DNA of 64,000 nucleotides from assembly GCF_001477625.1 (NCBI RefSeq), contig NZ_CP013692.1, forward strand, positions 2,666,001 to 2,730,000. The letters run 5' to 3'. Under the pieces are notes generated by a model. It had not been told where the DNA came from. It searched no databases and was given only the letters and a program-made list of their open reading frames with translations. This document shows positions 45,672 through 54,940 of this stretch, in pieces. Position 1 is the stretch's first letter. Every line of letters starts with the position of its first letter. The position numbers and the translations under genes were made by a program. This DNA is from Paucibacter sp. KCTC 42545. GTDB lineage: Bacteria > Pseudomonadota > Gammaproteobacteria > Burkholderiales > Burkholderiaceae_C.

Positions 45672-46742
45672 ATGAGCCTGATGGATTTCATCAAAAAGCA
45701 GTTCATCGACATCATCCAATGGACCGAGGATGGCGATGGCACCCTGGCTTGGCGCTTTCCGGTCGCAGACAAAGAAATTCAATACGGCGGCTCGCTGACC
45801 GTGCGGGAATCGCAAATCGCCGTCTTCGTCAACGAAGGCAAGGTGGCCGATGTGTTTGGCCCCGGCATGTACAAGCTCACCACCCAGACCCTGCCGGTGC
45901 TGACCTATTTGAAGAACTGGGACAAGCTGTTTGAGTCCCCCTTCAAAAGCGACGTCTACTTCTTCAGCACCCGCCAGCAGATCGACCAACGCTGGGGCAC
46001 CCAACAGCCGGTGACGATTCGCGACAAGGACTTCGGCGCCGTGCGCTTGCGCGCCTTCGGCAACTTCGCCTACCGAATTGCCGACGCCAAGCTCTTCCAC
46101 ACCGAAATCTCCGGCACCCGCGAGCGCTACGGCGTGGCCGATCTGGACGGCCAGCTGCGCGGCCTGATGCTGCAACACATCAGCGACGCGGTAGCGCAAA
46201 GTGGCATTCCCTTTCTGGACCTGGCCGCCAATCAGGTCGAGTTTGCCAAGCAGTTGCTGCTGGCCACCGCACCTGAGTTCGAACGCCTGGGTCTGAAGCT
46301 TGAAGCCGTGACGCTGCAAAGCGTCTCGCTGCCGGAGGAGCTGCAAAAAATCCTCGACCAGAAAATCGGCATGGGCATGATTGGCAAAGACATGGGCCAG
46401 TTCATGCAGTACCAAACCGCGCAAGCCATCCCCAAGCTGGCTGAAGGCGTGGGCTCGGGCGGCGGCGGTGTGGCCGGCGACGCGATGGGCCTGGGGGCAG
46501 GTCTTGCCATGGGCCAGGTGCTGGCCCAGCAACTGGGCGCGGGCCTGGCGGGCACGGTCGCGGCGCCTGCTGCCGCGGCTGCTGCGGCGACCGCCGCAAC
46601 TGTTGCTGCACCGGCACCAGCCGCCAATAGTGACGAAGTGTTTGCCATGCTGGAAAAGCTCGGCGCCCTGGTCAGCAAGGGCATCTTGACCGATGAAGAA
46701 TTCGCTGCCAAAAAAGCCGAGCTGCTGAAGAAACTTGTCTGA
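45672..46742 (+). CDS. SPFH (band-7) protein with C-terminal SHOCT domain
   Basis: Virion-core/YdjI-like SPFH protein, 356 residues, likely a membrane-associated scaffold. The SPFH core spans about 25-240 (GSLTVRESQIAVFVNEGKVADVFGPGMYKL, FGNFAYRIADAKLFHTEISG). An Ala/Gly-rich linker leads to a SHOCT motif (about 325-356; LEKLGALVSKGILTDEEFAAKKAELL). There is no N-terminal membrane helix, so membrane contact is peripheral. Its stop overlaps the next gene by 8 bp. Such proteins often organise membrane microdomains; here they are linked with DUF4178 and DUF350. Confidence 0.85.
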   Translation: MSLMDFIKKQFIDIIQWTEDGDGTLAWRFPVADKEIQYGGSLTVRESQIAVFVNEGKVADVFGPGMYKLTTQTLPVLTYLKNWDKLFESPFKSDVYFFSTRQQIDQRWGTQQPVTIRDKDFGAVRLRAFGNFAYRIADAKLFHTEISGTRERYGVADLDGQLRGLMLQHISDAVAQSGIPFLDLAANQVEFAKQLLLATAPEFERLGLKLEAVTLQSVSLPEELQKILDQKIGMGMIGKDMGQFMQYQTAQAIPKLAEGVGSGGGGVAGDAMGLGAGLAMGQVLAQQLGAGLAGTVAAPAAAAAAATAATVAAPAPAANSDEVFAMLEKLGALVSKGILTDEEFAAKKAELLKKLV

Positions 46743-48381
46743 TTCGAACGCCTCCGCCCCGGCGCCCCAGCGCCGCTGGCAAGCGGCCTGCCCCAACTGC
46801 GGCGCCCCGCTTGAATTCGCCTCCGCCGCCAGCGCCTGCACCGTCTGCAGCTACTGTCGCAGCAGCCTGCTGCGCGAGGGCGAGGCGCTGCGCAAAATCG
46901 GCATCAGCGCCGAGCTGATCGAGGACTACTCGCCCCTGCAACTGGGCGCCTGCGGCCGCTACAGCGGCCAGGCCTTCACCGTGGTGGGCCGCCTGCAGCT
47001 GGGCTATGCCGAGGGCCAGTGGAACGAATGGCATTTGCTGTTTGATGGCAGCGAGGCGGTGCGCAAGAGCGCCTGGTTGGCCGAGGACAACGGCAGCTTT
47101 GTGCTCGCCTTCGATGCGCCACTGAGCAGCCCGCCCCCACCCGCCCACGCACTGACGCTAGGCAGCCAGCAAATCATCAACGGCCAGGCTTGGTCCGTGG
47201 CCGCACTGACACCCAGCACCTTGCTGGCCGCGCAAGGTGAATTGCCGCGCCCGCCCGAGTTGCAGCGCGAATACCTGGTGGCCGAGCTGCGCAGCGCCAC
47301 AGACGAGGTCGGCACGCTGGACTATGCCAAGCCGGAGGCGCCGCAGTGGTCGCTGGGTCGGTCCGTGCGCATCGACGATCTGGCCATGCAGGGCTTGCGC
47401 GAAGAAAGCAGCAAGACCCTGGGCGCGCGCCAGTTCAATTGCCCGAGTTGCGGCGCCTCGCTAACGCCCAAGTTAAACGGCTCCAAGTCCTTGGTCTGCG
47501 GCCAATGCCAGGCGGTGATCGACATCAGCCAAATCGCGGCCGCCGAGCTGCCCCACTACGCGCAAACCAATGGCCGCGAGCCCGACATTCCCCTGGGCCG
47601 CAGCGGCTCGCTGGCCTTTGGCGATGGGCCATTGCTGAGCTGGCAGGTGGTGGGCTATCAGGAGCGCTGCGACATCCCCGACAGCGCGGATGACTTTGCC
47701 GAGCAAACCTTCTGGCGTGAGTACCTGCTGTTCAACAAGCGCGAAGGCTTTGTCTTCTTGGTGGACAGCGAAGACGGTTGGAGCCTGGTGCGCCCGCTGA
47801 CCGGCGCGCCAACCCAGTCGCGCGCCCTGGGCTTCACCATCGAGTGGCAGGGCAAGACCTTCAAACGCCGTTACGCGCAAAGCTACACCGCCAAGAGCAC
47901 CCATGTGCTGGGCGAGTTCTACTGGCAGGTCAAGCGTGATCAACGCGCGCTGGTCAGTGATTACGAATGCCGCGTCGGCGCCAGCAAAGAGTTGCTCAGC
48001 CGCGAGCAGACCGGCAATGAGGTGACTTGGAGCTGGGGTCGCACGCTGGACGCCAGCGTCGTCGCCAAGGCCTTCGGCCTGCCCTTGGCTAGCGATGCCG
48101 GGGCCTTGAGTGGCCTTGGGCGCAGCATTGGCAACAGCCTGGACGGAGACGGTGGCAGCATTCCTCGCAAGGTGGCGATTGCGCTCTTCGTGCTTTTCAT
48201 CATCTTCATCTTTGTGCTGTCCAGCAACAGCGATGACTGTGACAACACCCGCGACACCTATGGCGAGAACAGCGCCGAGTACGCACAGTGCAAGCGCAGC
48301 GGCGGCAGCGGCGCGCGCGTGGGCGGCGGTACAGGCGGCTCTTACGGCGGCTACGGTAGCAGCGGCGGCGGCCACAAATGA
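46735..48381 (+). CDS. Zinc-ribbon and DUF4178 protein with C-terminal membrane helix
   Basis: 548 residues of uncertain biochemical role. It has an N-terminal zinc ribbon (Cys19, 22, 38, 41), a DUF4178-like domain (about 60-185), a second zinc ribbon (CPSCGASL ... CGQC, about 237-260), another DUF4178-like domain (about 285-430), then a membrane helix (about 480-498) and a Gly-rich tail with two Cys. The start is TTG, inside the end of the SPFH gene; no other in-frame ATG or GTG lies before the first zinc ribbon, so translational coupling is likely. Confidence 0.82.
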   Translation: MSDSNASAPAPQRRWQAACPNCGAPLEFASAASACTVCSYCRSSLLREGEALRKIGISAELIEDYSPLQLGACGRYSGQAFTVVGRLQLGYAEGQWNEWHLLFDGSEAVRKSAWLAEDNGSFVLAFDAPLSSPPPPAHALTLGSQQIINGQAWSVAALTPSTLLAAQGELPRPPELQREYLVAELRSATDEVGTLDYAKPEAPQWSLGRSVRIDDLAMQGLREESSKTLGARQFNCPSCGASLTPKLNGSKSLVCGQCQAVIDISQIAAAELPHYAQTNGREPDIPLGRSGSLAFGDGPLLSWQVVGYQERCDIPDSADDFAEQTFWREYLLFNKREGFVFLVDSEDGWSLVRPLTGAPTQSRALGFTIEWQGKTFKRRYAQSYTAKSTHVLGEFYWQVKRDQRALVSDYECRVGASKELLSREQTGNEVTWSWGRTLDASVVAKAFGLPLASDAGALSGLGRSIGNSLDGDGGSIPRKVAIALFVLFIIFIFVLSSNSDDCDNTRDTYGENSAEYAQCKRSGGSGARVGGGTGGSYGGYGSSGGGHK

Positions 48382-48403
48382 CACATCGCAAGGAGATTTC
48401 AAA

Positions 48404-48628
48404 ATGACAGGTTTCGAATGGCTCAAGCCAGCCATCGTGCTGGGCTCCATCCTCTACGCCCTGATCGGCGTGCTGGTGTTCTGGATCAGCTTCATCATCA
48501 TCGACAAGCTCACCCCCTACAAGCTGTGGGAGGAAATCGTCGAGCGCAAGAACGTGGCCCTAGCCATCGTGGTGGCAGCCATGTGCATCTCAATCGGGCA
48601 GATTGTGGCGGCGGCGATTCACGGCTGA
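48404..48628 (+). CDS. DUF350 membrane protein
   Basis: 74-residue inner-membrane protein with two hydrophobic helices (about 10-33 and 52-72) separated by a short charged loop (DKLTPYKLWEEIVERKN). The helix-loop-helix resembles one DUF350 unit; longer homologues carry two. A strong ribosome site (AAGGAG, 8 bp) precedes the ATG, 22 bp after the DUF4178 gene. DUF350 and DUF4178 genes are often neighbours with polyamine or amidoligase genes in other bacteria, as far as I recall. Confidence 0.85.
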   Translation: MTGFEWLKPAIVLGSILYALIGVLVFWISFIIIDKLTPYKLWEEIVERKNVALAIVVAAMCISIGQIVAAAIHG

Positions 48629-48757
48629 CGTGGCGCCGCCCGGGCCTGGCTTGGTCGGTGAGCCATGGGCAGAGTGCATCAGTTTGTAAGGCTGCTCGGT
48701 GGCGCAGCCCTGTGACGCCTACACTCGGCGACCCTCGCTCTCCTGACGCCAATAATC

Positions 48758-49156
48758 ATGTCCACGATCCAACGCCTTATCGCTTCCACCTTGGTGGTTT
48801 CCTGCACGCTGATGAGCGTGCCGATGCGCGCCCACGCAGACATCATCCCCACCGAGGCCTTGCTCGCCCCCGCTGATTCGGCCATCACAGGCAGCGCCCG
48901 CGAGCGCGTGCAAGCGTTTTTTGAGCGCAGCGATGTGCAGCGCGCCCTGGTCGGCCAAGGCGTGGATGCCCAGGCCGCACAAGAACGCGTCAATGCCATG
49001 AGCGACGCCGAAGTGGCCCAACTGGACGGCCGCATTGCCCAAGCCCCCGCCGGCGGCGAAGTCCTGGGCCTGATCTTCACCATCTTCATCATCTTGCTGG
49101 TCACCGACATTCTGGGCCTGACCAAGGTCTTCCCCTTCACCCGCTCGGTGCGGTGA
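48758..49156 (+). CDS. PA2779-family protein
   Basis: 132 residues: signal peptide or anchor (LIASTLVVSCTLMSVPMRAHA), a helical middle (RERVQAFFERSDVQRALVGQGVDAQAAQERVNAM) and a C-terminal membrane helix (GLIFTIFIILLVTDILGL) with a short basic end. The pattern matches the PA2779 family, which in Pseudomonas lies beside PA2778, exactly as here. Its stop overlaps the next start (GTGA). Function unknown. Confidence 0.82.
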   Translation: MSTIQRLIASTLVVSCTLMSVPMRAHADIIPTEALLAPADSAITGSARERVQAFFERSDVQRALVGQGVDAQAAQERVNAMSDAEVAQLDGRIAQAPAGGEVLGLIFTIFIILLVTDILGLTKVFPFTRSVR

Positions 49157-50118
49157 ACCCAAGCAAGTCCAAGCACAACAAGCCCGCCTTGGCGGGCTTT
49201 GTTCTTGCTGGCGCCTCGGCTGTGCTGCTGCTCAGCGGCTGTGTGGCCACACCGGTGCGCGAGTTGCAAGCGCAATGGCCGGCCGAGCTGCCTGCACAGG
49301 TCCTGCTGGCCGACACGCCCTTCATCGCGCAAGAAGAATTCGAATGCGGCCCCGCCGCTCTGGCCATGCTGCTGCAGTCCGCCGGCATGACCGTCTCGGC
49401 CGAGCAACTCAAACCTCAGGTTTACCTACCCGGCCGTCAGGGCTCGCTCCAGCTTGAGATGCTGGTGGCCGCGCGCCGCCAGGGCTTGCCGGCTTACCTC
49501 GTGCCGCCGCGCCTGGATGCGGTGCTGGCCGAAGTGGCCGCTGGCCACCCAGTGCTGGTGTTTCAAAACCTGTCCTTGCCCGTCTATCCGGTTTGGCACT
49601 ACGCCGTGTTGATCGGCTACGACCGCGAACGCAACACCGTCACCTTGCACTCCGGTGTGAGGTCCCAGCTGGAAATGTCGCTCTCCGCCTTCGAGCGCAC
49701 CTGGGCGCGCGGCGCGCATTGGGCCATGCTGGCCCTGCCCGCCGATCAGCTCCCCGCCACCGCCCAGGCCGCCAGCTTTGGCCCGGCCATCGCTGCGCTG
49801 GAACGCCTGAACCCGGCAGCCGCAAGACCCGCCTATGCCCGCGCCCTGCAGCGCTGGCCGGATGACTTGCTGTTGATGATGGGCGCGGGCAACAGCGCCT
49901 ATGCCAGCGGCGACCTGGCCGCCGCCGAGGCCGCCTTTCGCCGCGCAACCCGAGTTCATCCACAAGCGGCACTGGCCTGGAACAACCTGGCTCAGGTCTT
50001 GATGGAACGAGGGCAAAAGCCTGCTGCACGCGAGGCCATCACACGGGCCGTGGCCCTTGGCGGCCCGTTGCTGAGCCGCTACCAGGACTTGCAGCGCCTC
50101 TTGAACGCTGAGCCCTGA
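49153..50118 (+). CDS. PA2778-family cysteine peptidase, lipoprotein
   Basis: Predicted outer- or inner-membrane lipoprotein (lipobox LSGC) of 321 residues. A C39-like peptidase domain (about 50-195) has the catalytic Cys in EECGPAA-type context (FECGPAALAML) and His in VWHYAVLIGYD, and TPR-like helices fill the C-terminus (about 210-320). Starts with GTG, coupled to the PA2779 gene. Likely acts at the membrane on a peptide or peptide-like amide; its substrate is unknown. Confidence 0.82.
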   Translation: MNPSKSKHNKPALAGFVLAGASAVLLLSGCVATPVRELQAQWPAELPAQVLLADTPFIAQEEFECGPAALAMLLQSAGMTVSAEQLKPQVYLPGRQGSLQLEMLVAARRQGLPAYLVPPRLDAVLAEVAAGHPVLVFQNLSLPVYPVWHYAVLIGYDRERNTVTLHSGVRSQLEMSLSAFERTWARGAHWAMLALPADQLPATAQAASFGPAIAALERLNPAAARPAYARALQRWPDDLLLMMGAGNSAYASGDLAAAEAAFRRATRVHPQAALAWNNLAQVLMERGQKPAAREAITRAVALGGPLLSRYQDLQRLLNAEP

Positions 50119-50210
50119 GGGGCGCGTCACAGCCCGACTGAGTGGCAGTGGATGAAGCCCAAGTGGCCGCCGAGCCGGCGCCCGCGCAGCCATGCAGTAA
50201 CCTTGCGCCC

Positions 50211-51821
50211 ATGACTCGCCCCGCCGCCCCCTTGCCATCCGCCGATTCACCCGTACACGCGGGTATTTCTCAGCCGCCGGGCGGCTCGATCTCTCTGCCG
50301 GAGCTGCTGCTGCTCGCCAGCGTTTTCGTCATCGCCGCCTGCGGTCTCGTGTACGAGTTGACGGCCGGTGCGCTGGCCAGTTACTTGCTCGGCGACTCCA
50401 TCCTGCAGTTCTCCACCATCATCGGCACCTACCTCTTTGCCATGGGCATTGGCTCCTGGCTGAGCCGTTTTGTGGAGCGCCAACTCATCGCGCAATTCCT
50501 CAAGATTGAGTTGCTGGTGGGTGTGATCGGCGGGCTGATGCCGGCCGCCTTGTTCGCGGCCCACAGCTTGCTGCCGCCCGGCCAGCAAGCCGGATTTCGC
50601 ATCCTGCTATACAGCCTGGTGCTGCTGGTGGGCGCGTTGGTGGGGCTAGAAATTCCACTGGTGATGCGCATACTGAAGAAGCACTTCAGCCAGCGCTATG
50701 CCTTGCGCGATCTGGTCTCGCAAGTGCTGACCTTTGACTACCTCGGCGCCCTGGTGGTGGCACTGGCATTCCCACTACTGCTGGTGCCGCATCTGGGCCT
50801 GGTGCGCACCGGCTTGTTCTTTGGCCTGCTCAATGTGCTGGTGGCGGCGTGGGCGCTGCTGCTGTTTCGCCATGAGCTGCGCGCCTTCAAAAGCCACGCC
50901 TGGGCTTGTGGCCTGAGCTTGCTGCTGCTCAGCGCCGCCATGCTCGGCGCCGACCGCTTGAGCAGCTGGGCCGAAGACCGCTTCTACGGCGAACACATCA
51001 TCGTGCGCGAAAGCTCGGACTATCAGCGCGTCGTCGTTACCGCCGGCAATGGCGGCGTGCGCCTGTTTCTGAACGGCAATCTGCAGTTCCACTCCAAAGA
51101 CGAGTACCGCTATCACGAAGCGTTAGTGCACCCAGCCATGGCCGGCCACGGCGCGCCCAAGAAGGTGCTGGTGCTGGGCGGTGGTGATGGCATGGCCGTG
51201 CGCGAGGTGCTGCGCTACCCCTCGGTGGAAAGCGTCACCCTGGTGGAGCTGGACCCACATATGACCCAGCTCTTCGCCACCCTGCCCTTGCTGCGCCAGC
51301 TCAATGCGGATGCGCTCTTGAGCCCCAAGCTGAAAATCGTGAACGCCGATGCCTTTGGCTGGCTGGAGCAAAACCCGGCGCTGATCTTCGACGTCATCGT
51401 CATCGACTTCCCCGACCCCAGCAATTTCGCCCTGGGCAAGCTCTACACCACCAGCTTTTACCAATTGGTGGACCAGCACCTCAGCGCCGGCGGCTATGCC
51501 GTCGTACAAACCACCTCGCCGCTGATTGCGCGGCGCAGCTTCTGGACCGTGGTGAACACGCTGGAGGCGGTGGGTTTCAGCACCACGCCCTACCACGCCC
51601 ATGTACCTAGCTTTGGCGAATGGGGCTTTGTGCTCGCCGCACGCCGGCCTTTTGCGCCGCCGCGCGCGTTGCCCAACAGCCTGCGTTTTCTGAACCTGGC
51701 GGGGCTGCCGGCGCTGATGAACTTTCCGCCCGATATGGCAAGGTTGCCCACGGACGTGAACCGCTTGTCGAACCAGGCCCTGGTGCATGAGTTCGAAGCC
51801 GAGTGGGGCAAGGTGCATTGA
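50211..51821 (+). CDS. Membrane-embedded spermidine-synthase-like aminopropyltransferase
   Basis: Polytopic protein of about 536 residues. The N-terminal half has seven or eight hydrophobic helices (from LLLLASVFVIAACGLVYELTAGALASYLLG on) and the C-terminal half is a spermidine-synthase fold: NGNLQFHSKDEYRYHEALVHPAM, the dcSAM motif LVLGGGDGMAVREVLRYP, VELDP and VIVIDFPDPSNFALGKLYT. Active-site Asp residues are kept, so aminopropyl transfer is plausible, perhaps to a membrane-bound acceptor. A GTG at 50142 is an alternative start. Stop overlaps the next gene. Confidence 0.85.
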   Translation: MTRPAAPLPSADSPVHAGISQPPGGSISLPELLLLASVFVIAACGLVYELTAGALASYLLGDSILQFSTIIGTYLFAMGIGSWLSRFVERQLIAQFLKIELLVGVIGGLMPAALFAAHSLLPPGQQAGFRILLYSLVLLVGALVGLEIPLVMRILKKHFSQRYALRDLVSQVLTFDYLGALVVALAFPLLLVPHLGLVRTGLFFGLLNVLVAAWALLLFRHELRAFKSHAWACGLSLLLLSAAMLGADRLSSWAEDRFYGEHIIVRESSDYQRVVVTAGNGGVRLFLNGNLQFHSKDEYRYHEALVHPAMAGHGAPKKVLVLGGGDGMAVREVLRYPSVESVTLVELDPHMTQLFATLPLLRQLNADALLSPKLKIVNADAFGWLEQNPALIFDVIVIDFPDPSNFALGKLYTTSFYQLVDQHLSAGGYAVVQTTSPLIARRSFWTVVNTLEAVGFSTTPYHAHVPSFGEWGFVLAARRPFAPPRALPNSLRFLNLAGLPALMNFPPDMARLPTDVNRLSNQALVHEFEAEWGKVH

Positions 51822-53386
51822 AGCGCCGCAGCCTCATCCTAGGCGCCGGCACGGCGCTACTCGGCGCCTGCCAAGCCCCCTCGCCTGAAGTGGCCGGCGG
51901 CTGGGTCGGCGCCTCGGCCGCACGCGGTCATCGTCTGCGCACGGCCCTGCCCGATTTCACCGCCGCTCCCGTCAAGCGCTGCCAGACCCTCATCATCGGC
52001 GGCGGGGTGTCAGGTCTTGCCTGCGCCCGCGCCTTGGTGAGTACTAGGCATGACGATGTGGTGCTGCTGGAACTGGAGGACCGCGCTGGAGGCAATAGCC
52101 GCGGCCATCAGATGGGCGGCATGGCTTGCCCCTTGGGCGCGCATTACTTGCCCGTGCCGGGCCGAGACAGCCCAGAGGTCTACCAACTGCTGGAAGAACT
52201 GGGCCTGGTGCGGCAAGTGCTCGGCCGCCCGGTTTACGAGGAGCGCCATCTTTGCCACAGCCCGCAAGAGCGCTTGTTCTTTCAAGGCCAATGGCATGAG
52301 GGTTTGCTGCCACCCGCGCTCACACCCGGCACGCGCGAGCAATACCAGCGATTCGAGGCGGCGGTGGACGCCGTGCAACGCCAGCTGCGCTTCACCATCC
52401 CCAGCCACCGCGCGGGCTGGACACCAAAGCACGCCGAGTTGGACGGACAGACCTTCGCCACCTGGCTGCGCAGCCAAGGCCTGGACGACGCTCAGCTGCT
52501 TTGGTATCTGGACTACTGCTGTCGCGACGACTTTGGCGCCGGCCTGGCCACTGTGTCCGCCTGGGCCGGCCTGCACTATTTCGCCAGCCGCCACGGCTTT
52601 CACCCGCCTGGTGATAGCGCCCAAGAGCGCGAGCCGGTGCTGACCTGGCCGCAAGGCAACAGCTACCTGACCGAGGCCATGAGCGCCGGCCTGCAGGCTC
52701 AATTGCACAGCGGCCGCACGGTGCTGCGCATCAGCCCCGACAAACATCAGGTTCAGGTGCAGGCCTGGAACGAAGCCACACAAAGCCCCGAGGTGTGGGA
52801 AGCCAGGCAAGTAGTACTGGCCACGCCGCTCTTCATCGCCAACCGGCTGCTTGCTGGCGCGCTGGCGCCGCTGCGCGCTGCCGCCCAAGTCTCGCGTTAT
52901 GCGCCTTGGCTGGTAGCCAATCTGCACATCGGCGCGCCCTTGCTGCAACGCGTTGGCGCGCCGCCATCTTGGGACAATGTGGTCTACGGCGGCCAGGCCC
53001 TGGGCTATGTCGATGCCATGCACCAAAGCCTGTCGCCGCAGAGCGGCGCCACCGTGCTGACGGCCTACTGGGCCCTGCCGCAAGCGCGCCGGGCGGAGCT
53101 GCTGCAAGCCGACTGGCGGCCCTGGCTGGGCCTGGTGCTGGCGGAGCTCAGCCATGTCCACCCCGATCTGCCCGGGCAGCTGCTGCGCGCCGATCTGATG
53201 CGCTGGGGCCATGCGATGAGCATCCCCGTGCCGGGCCTGCGCGGCGCCAGCAGCCTGGCGGCCTTGCGCCGCCCGCAAGGCCGGCTGCACTTTGCACACA
53301 GCGATCTGGCAGGCTATTCGGTCTTCGAAGAGGCCTACACGCGCGGCGTGGAGGTGGCCGCAATGATCGCCGGCAAACACCGGTGA
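51818..53386 (+). CDS. FAD-dependent amine-oxidase-like lipoprotein
   Basis: Flavoprotein of about 522 residues. The TTG start at 51818 (overlapping the previous stop, TTGA) gives an Arg-Arg signal peptide with lipobox (MKRRSLILGAGTALLGAC), suggesting Tat or Sec export and lipid anchoring. The FAD motif IIGGGVSGLACARAL with E-x-x-x-x-x-GG (LELEDRAGGNS) follows, and the C-terminus has the SDLAGYSVFEEAYTRGVEVA flavin block. Resembles flavin amine oxidases/desaturases. Next to the aminopropyltransferase it could oxidise the polyamine product. Activity not shown. Confidence 0.82.
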   Translation: MKRRSLILGAGTALLGACQAPSPEVAGGWVGASAARGHRLRTALPDFTAAPVKRCQTLIIGGGVSGLACARALVSTRHDDVVLLELEDRAGGNSRGHQMGGMACPLGAHYLPVPGRDSPEVYQLLEELGLVRQVLGRPVYEERHLCHSPQERLFFQGQWHEGLLPPALTPGTREQYQRFEAAVDAVQRQLRFTIPSHRAGWTPKHAELDGQTFATWLRSQGLDDAQLLWYLDYCCRDDFGAGLATVSAWAGLHYFASRHGFHPPGDSAQEREPVLTWPQGNSYLTEAMSAGLQAQLHSGRTVLRISPDKHQVQVQAWNEATQSPEVWEARQVVLATPLFIANRLLAGALAPLRAAAQVSRYAPWLVANLHIGAPLLQRVGAPPSWDNVVYGGQALGYVDAMHQSLSPQSGATVLTAYWALPQARRAELLQADWRPWLGLVLAELSHVHPDLPGQLLRADLMRWGHAMSIPVPGLRGASSLAALRRPQGRLHFAHSDLAGYSVFEEAYTRGVEVAAMIAGKHR

Positions 53387-53472
53387 CGCGCCGCCATCAG
53401 CGGCACCGGCGGTGATGGCAAAGGCCTGCCTCTAGGCTGCGATGATGGCGTTTTGTTCTCAACGCAATCTCC

Positions 53473-53991
53473 ATGACCAAGACAAGTCTTATCGTCACCC
53501 TGGCCTTGACGCTCGGCGGCTTTGCTGTGCTTGAACCAGCTGCCGCAGCCAAGAACACGGCCAAAGCCGCCGCAGCGCCTGCATCAGCCCCGACCCATGC
53601 CGCAAGCAGCCCATCGGCCGCCCCGTCGGGTGCGGCGGGTGCGGCGCAGGCGCTGACCACTGCCTCGGGCATCCGCTACGAGCCCCTGAAGGTGGGTACG
53701 GGCGCGCACCCGACCGCCGCTGACAAGGTGCGGGTGCACTATGTCGGCCGCTTCTTGGACGGCCGCGAGTTCGACAGTTCCCTGAAGCGCGGCACGCCGG
53801 CGGAATTCCCGCTGTCCCGCGTCATCAAATGCTGGACCGAAGGCGTGCAGCTGATGCAGGTCGGCGGCAAGGCCCTGCTGCATTGCCCCTCGAACCTGGC
53901 TTATGGCGAGCGCGGCGCCGGTGGCGGCGAGATTCCACCCAACACCCCGCTGGTCTTTGAGGTGGAATTGCTGGGCATCGTGGCGCCCTGA
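53473..53991 (+). CDS. FKBP-type peptidyl-prolyl isomerase, secreted
   Basis: 172-residue periplasmic prolyl isomerase: signal peptide (LIVTLALTLGGFAVLEPAAAA), an Ala/Ser/Pro linker (about 28-60) and one FKBP domain (about 72-170) with VRVHYVGRFLDGREFDSS, VIKCWTEGVQLMQVGGKALLHCP and LAYGERGAGGGEIPPNTPLVFEVELLGI. Two Cys (in IKCW and LLHC) may pair. It is 86 bp after the flavoprotein gene, likely its own unit. Confidence 0.9.
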   Translation: MTKTSLIVTLALTLGGFAVLEPAAAAKNTAKAAAAPASAPTHAASSPSAAPSGAAGAAQALTTASGIRYEPLKVGTGAHPTAADKVRVHYVGRFLDGREFDSSLKRGTPAEFPLSRVIKCWTEGVQLMQVGGKALLHCPSNLAYGERGAGGGEIPPNTPLVFEVELLGIVAP

Positions 53992-54065
53992 CGCAGGCGC
54001 AATGCCCTGCGGTGGCTGAAGACAAGAGCTGGCCGACCAAAAAGCCCGGCAAGCCCTCAGGCTTG

Positions 54066-54575
54066 CTAACGCAGCGGCTGCCCCGGCCCTTGTCGGCCTT
54101 CCGAGCGTGCGCTGAGGTAAGCGTACAGGTCGACGATATGGGCGTTCACCACCGGGTCACTTTGCCAGGCCGGCATCACGGCTTGGCCGACCGGGCGGGT
54201 GCTCAATCCTGCCGAATTGCCACCAGCCTGGGACGCGGACCAGTCATAGCGCTTCAGCACCAAATTGGTAAAGCGGTCGGAACCCATCTCACGCACACGC
54301 GGTAGCAGATCGGGGGCCTTGACCGTGCCGGTGGCGGCAGCGCCATGGCAGGCCGCGCAGTTCTCTTGAAACACGCGCCAGCCGGTAGCTACCGAACCCG
54401 GCAACTTGGCCGCCTCGGCAATCTCTTTGGCGCCCTGCTTGTTTTGAAACTCGACCGCGCAGCCGCTGAGTAGCAAGGCCAATAGCGTGCTCAGCACGGC
54501 CGCGCCGCAAAGCGTGCGACGACCCGCTGGTACACGGTGATTGAAGAAGGAATGGGCGGCTTGTGGTGCACTCAT
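54066..54575 (-). CDS. Cytochrome c-type lipoprotein
   Basis: Class I c-type cytochrome of about 169 residues, with a lipobox (LALLLSGC) and the haem motif CAACH. The distal Met is in AVMPAW and the C-terminal helix is VNAHIVDLYAYLSARSEG. It probably carries electrons in the periplasm. ATG 54575 follows AGGAGG at 8 bp; the longer frame from 54743 has no support. Confidence 0.9.
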   Translation of the reverse strand: MSAPQAAHSFFNHRVPAGRRTLCGAAVLSTLLALLLSGCAVEFQNKQGAKEIAEAAKLPGSVATGWRVFQENCAACHGAAATGTVKAPDLLPRVREMGSDRFTNLVLKRYDWSASQAGGNSAGLSTRPVGQAVMPAWQSDPVVNAHIVDLYAYLSARSEGRQGPGQPLR

Positions 54576-54940
54576 CTCGTCGGCCTCCTGCTTGCTATGG
54601 CGTGCAGTCATTGTGGCCCGCGCACGCGGCTTGGAATTGATCAAGATCATGCTGGCCATTGGCTTGGGCCTAATCGTCAAATTGGGTATGCGGAAGAGCT
54701 TGCAATGGCTCGAGGCTGAATGAAGCCGGCTTTGCCGCTTCACTGCTCTTGCTGTCCCTCATGATCAGACCTGAGGGAAGCAGCCCATCGTTGCCTCCAC
54801 TCCCGGCCGTTTTCTTCGTGCCGCGCACAGCACTGATCGGCCTATCTGCTTGATGCCCGCAGGGGTTGCAGAGCATTGAGGTTTGGCGGGTAAGAGCAAG
54901 ATCGGCCTTTCACGCCTTTGATTGGCCTTATTGCTTGGCA
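54576..54940. other. Intergenic region upstream of cytochrome c
   Basis: 365 bp of ordinary GC content between the divergent cytochrome c gene and the AT-rich patch. Short overlapping frames around 54537-54723 could be read but show no ribosome site or conserved pattern. Nothing else visible. Confidence 0.5.

Noticed and set aside
54541..54723. 60-codon forward frame as a small membrane protein
   Set aside because: Lies over the cytochrome c 5' end, no ribosome site, and a second overlapping frame is equally open.
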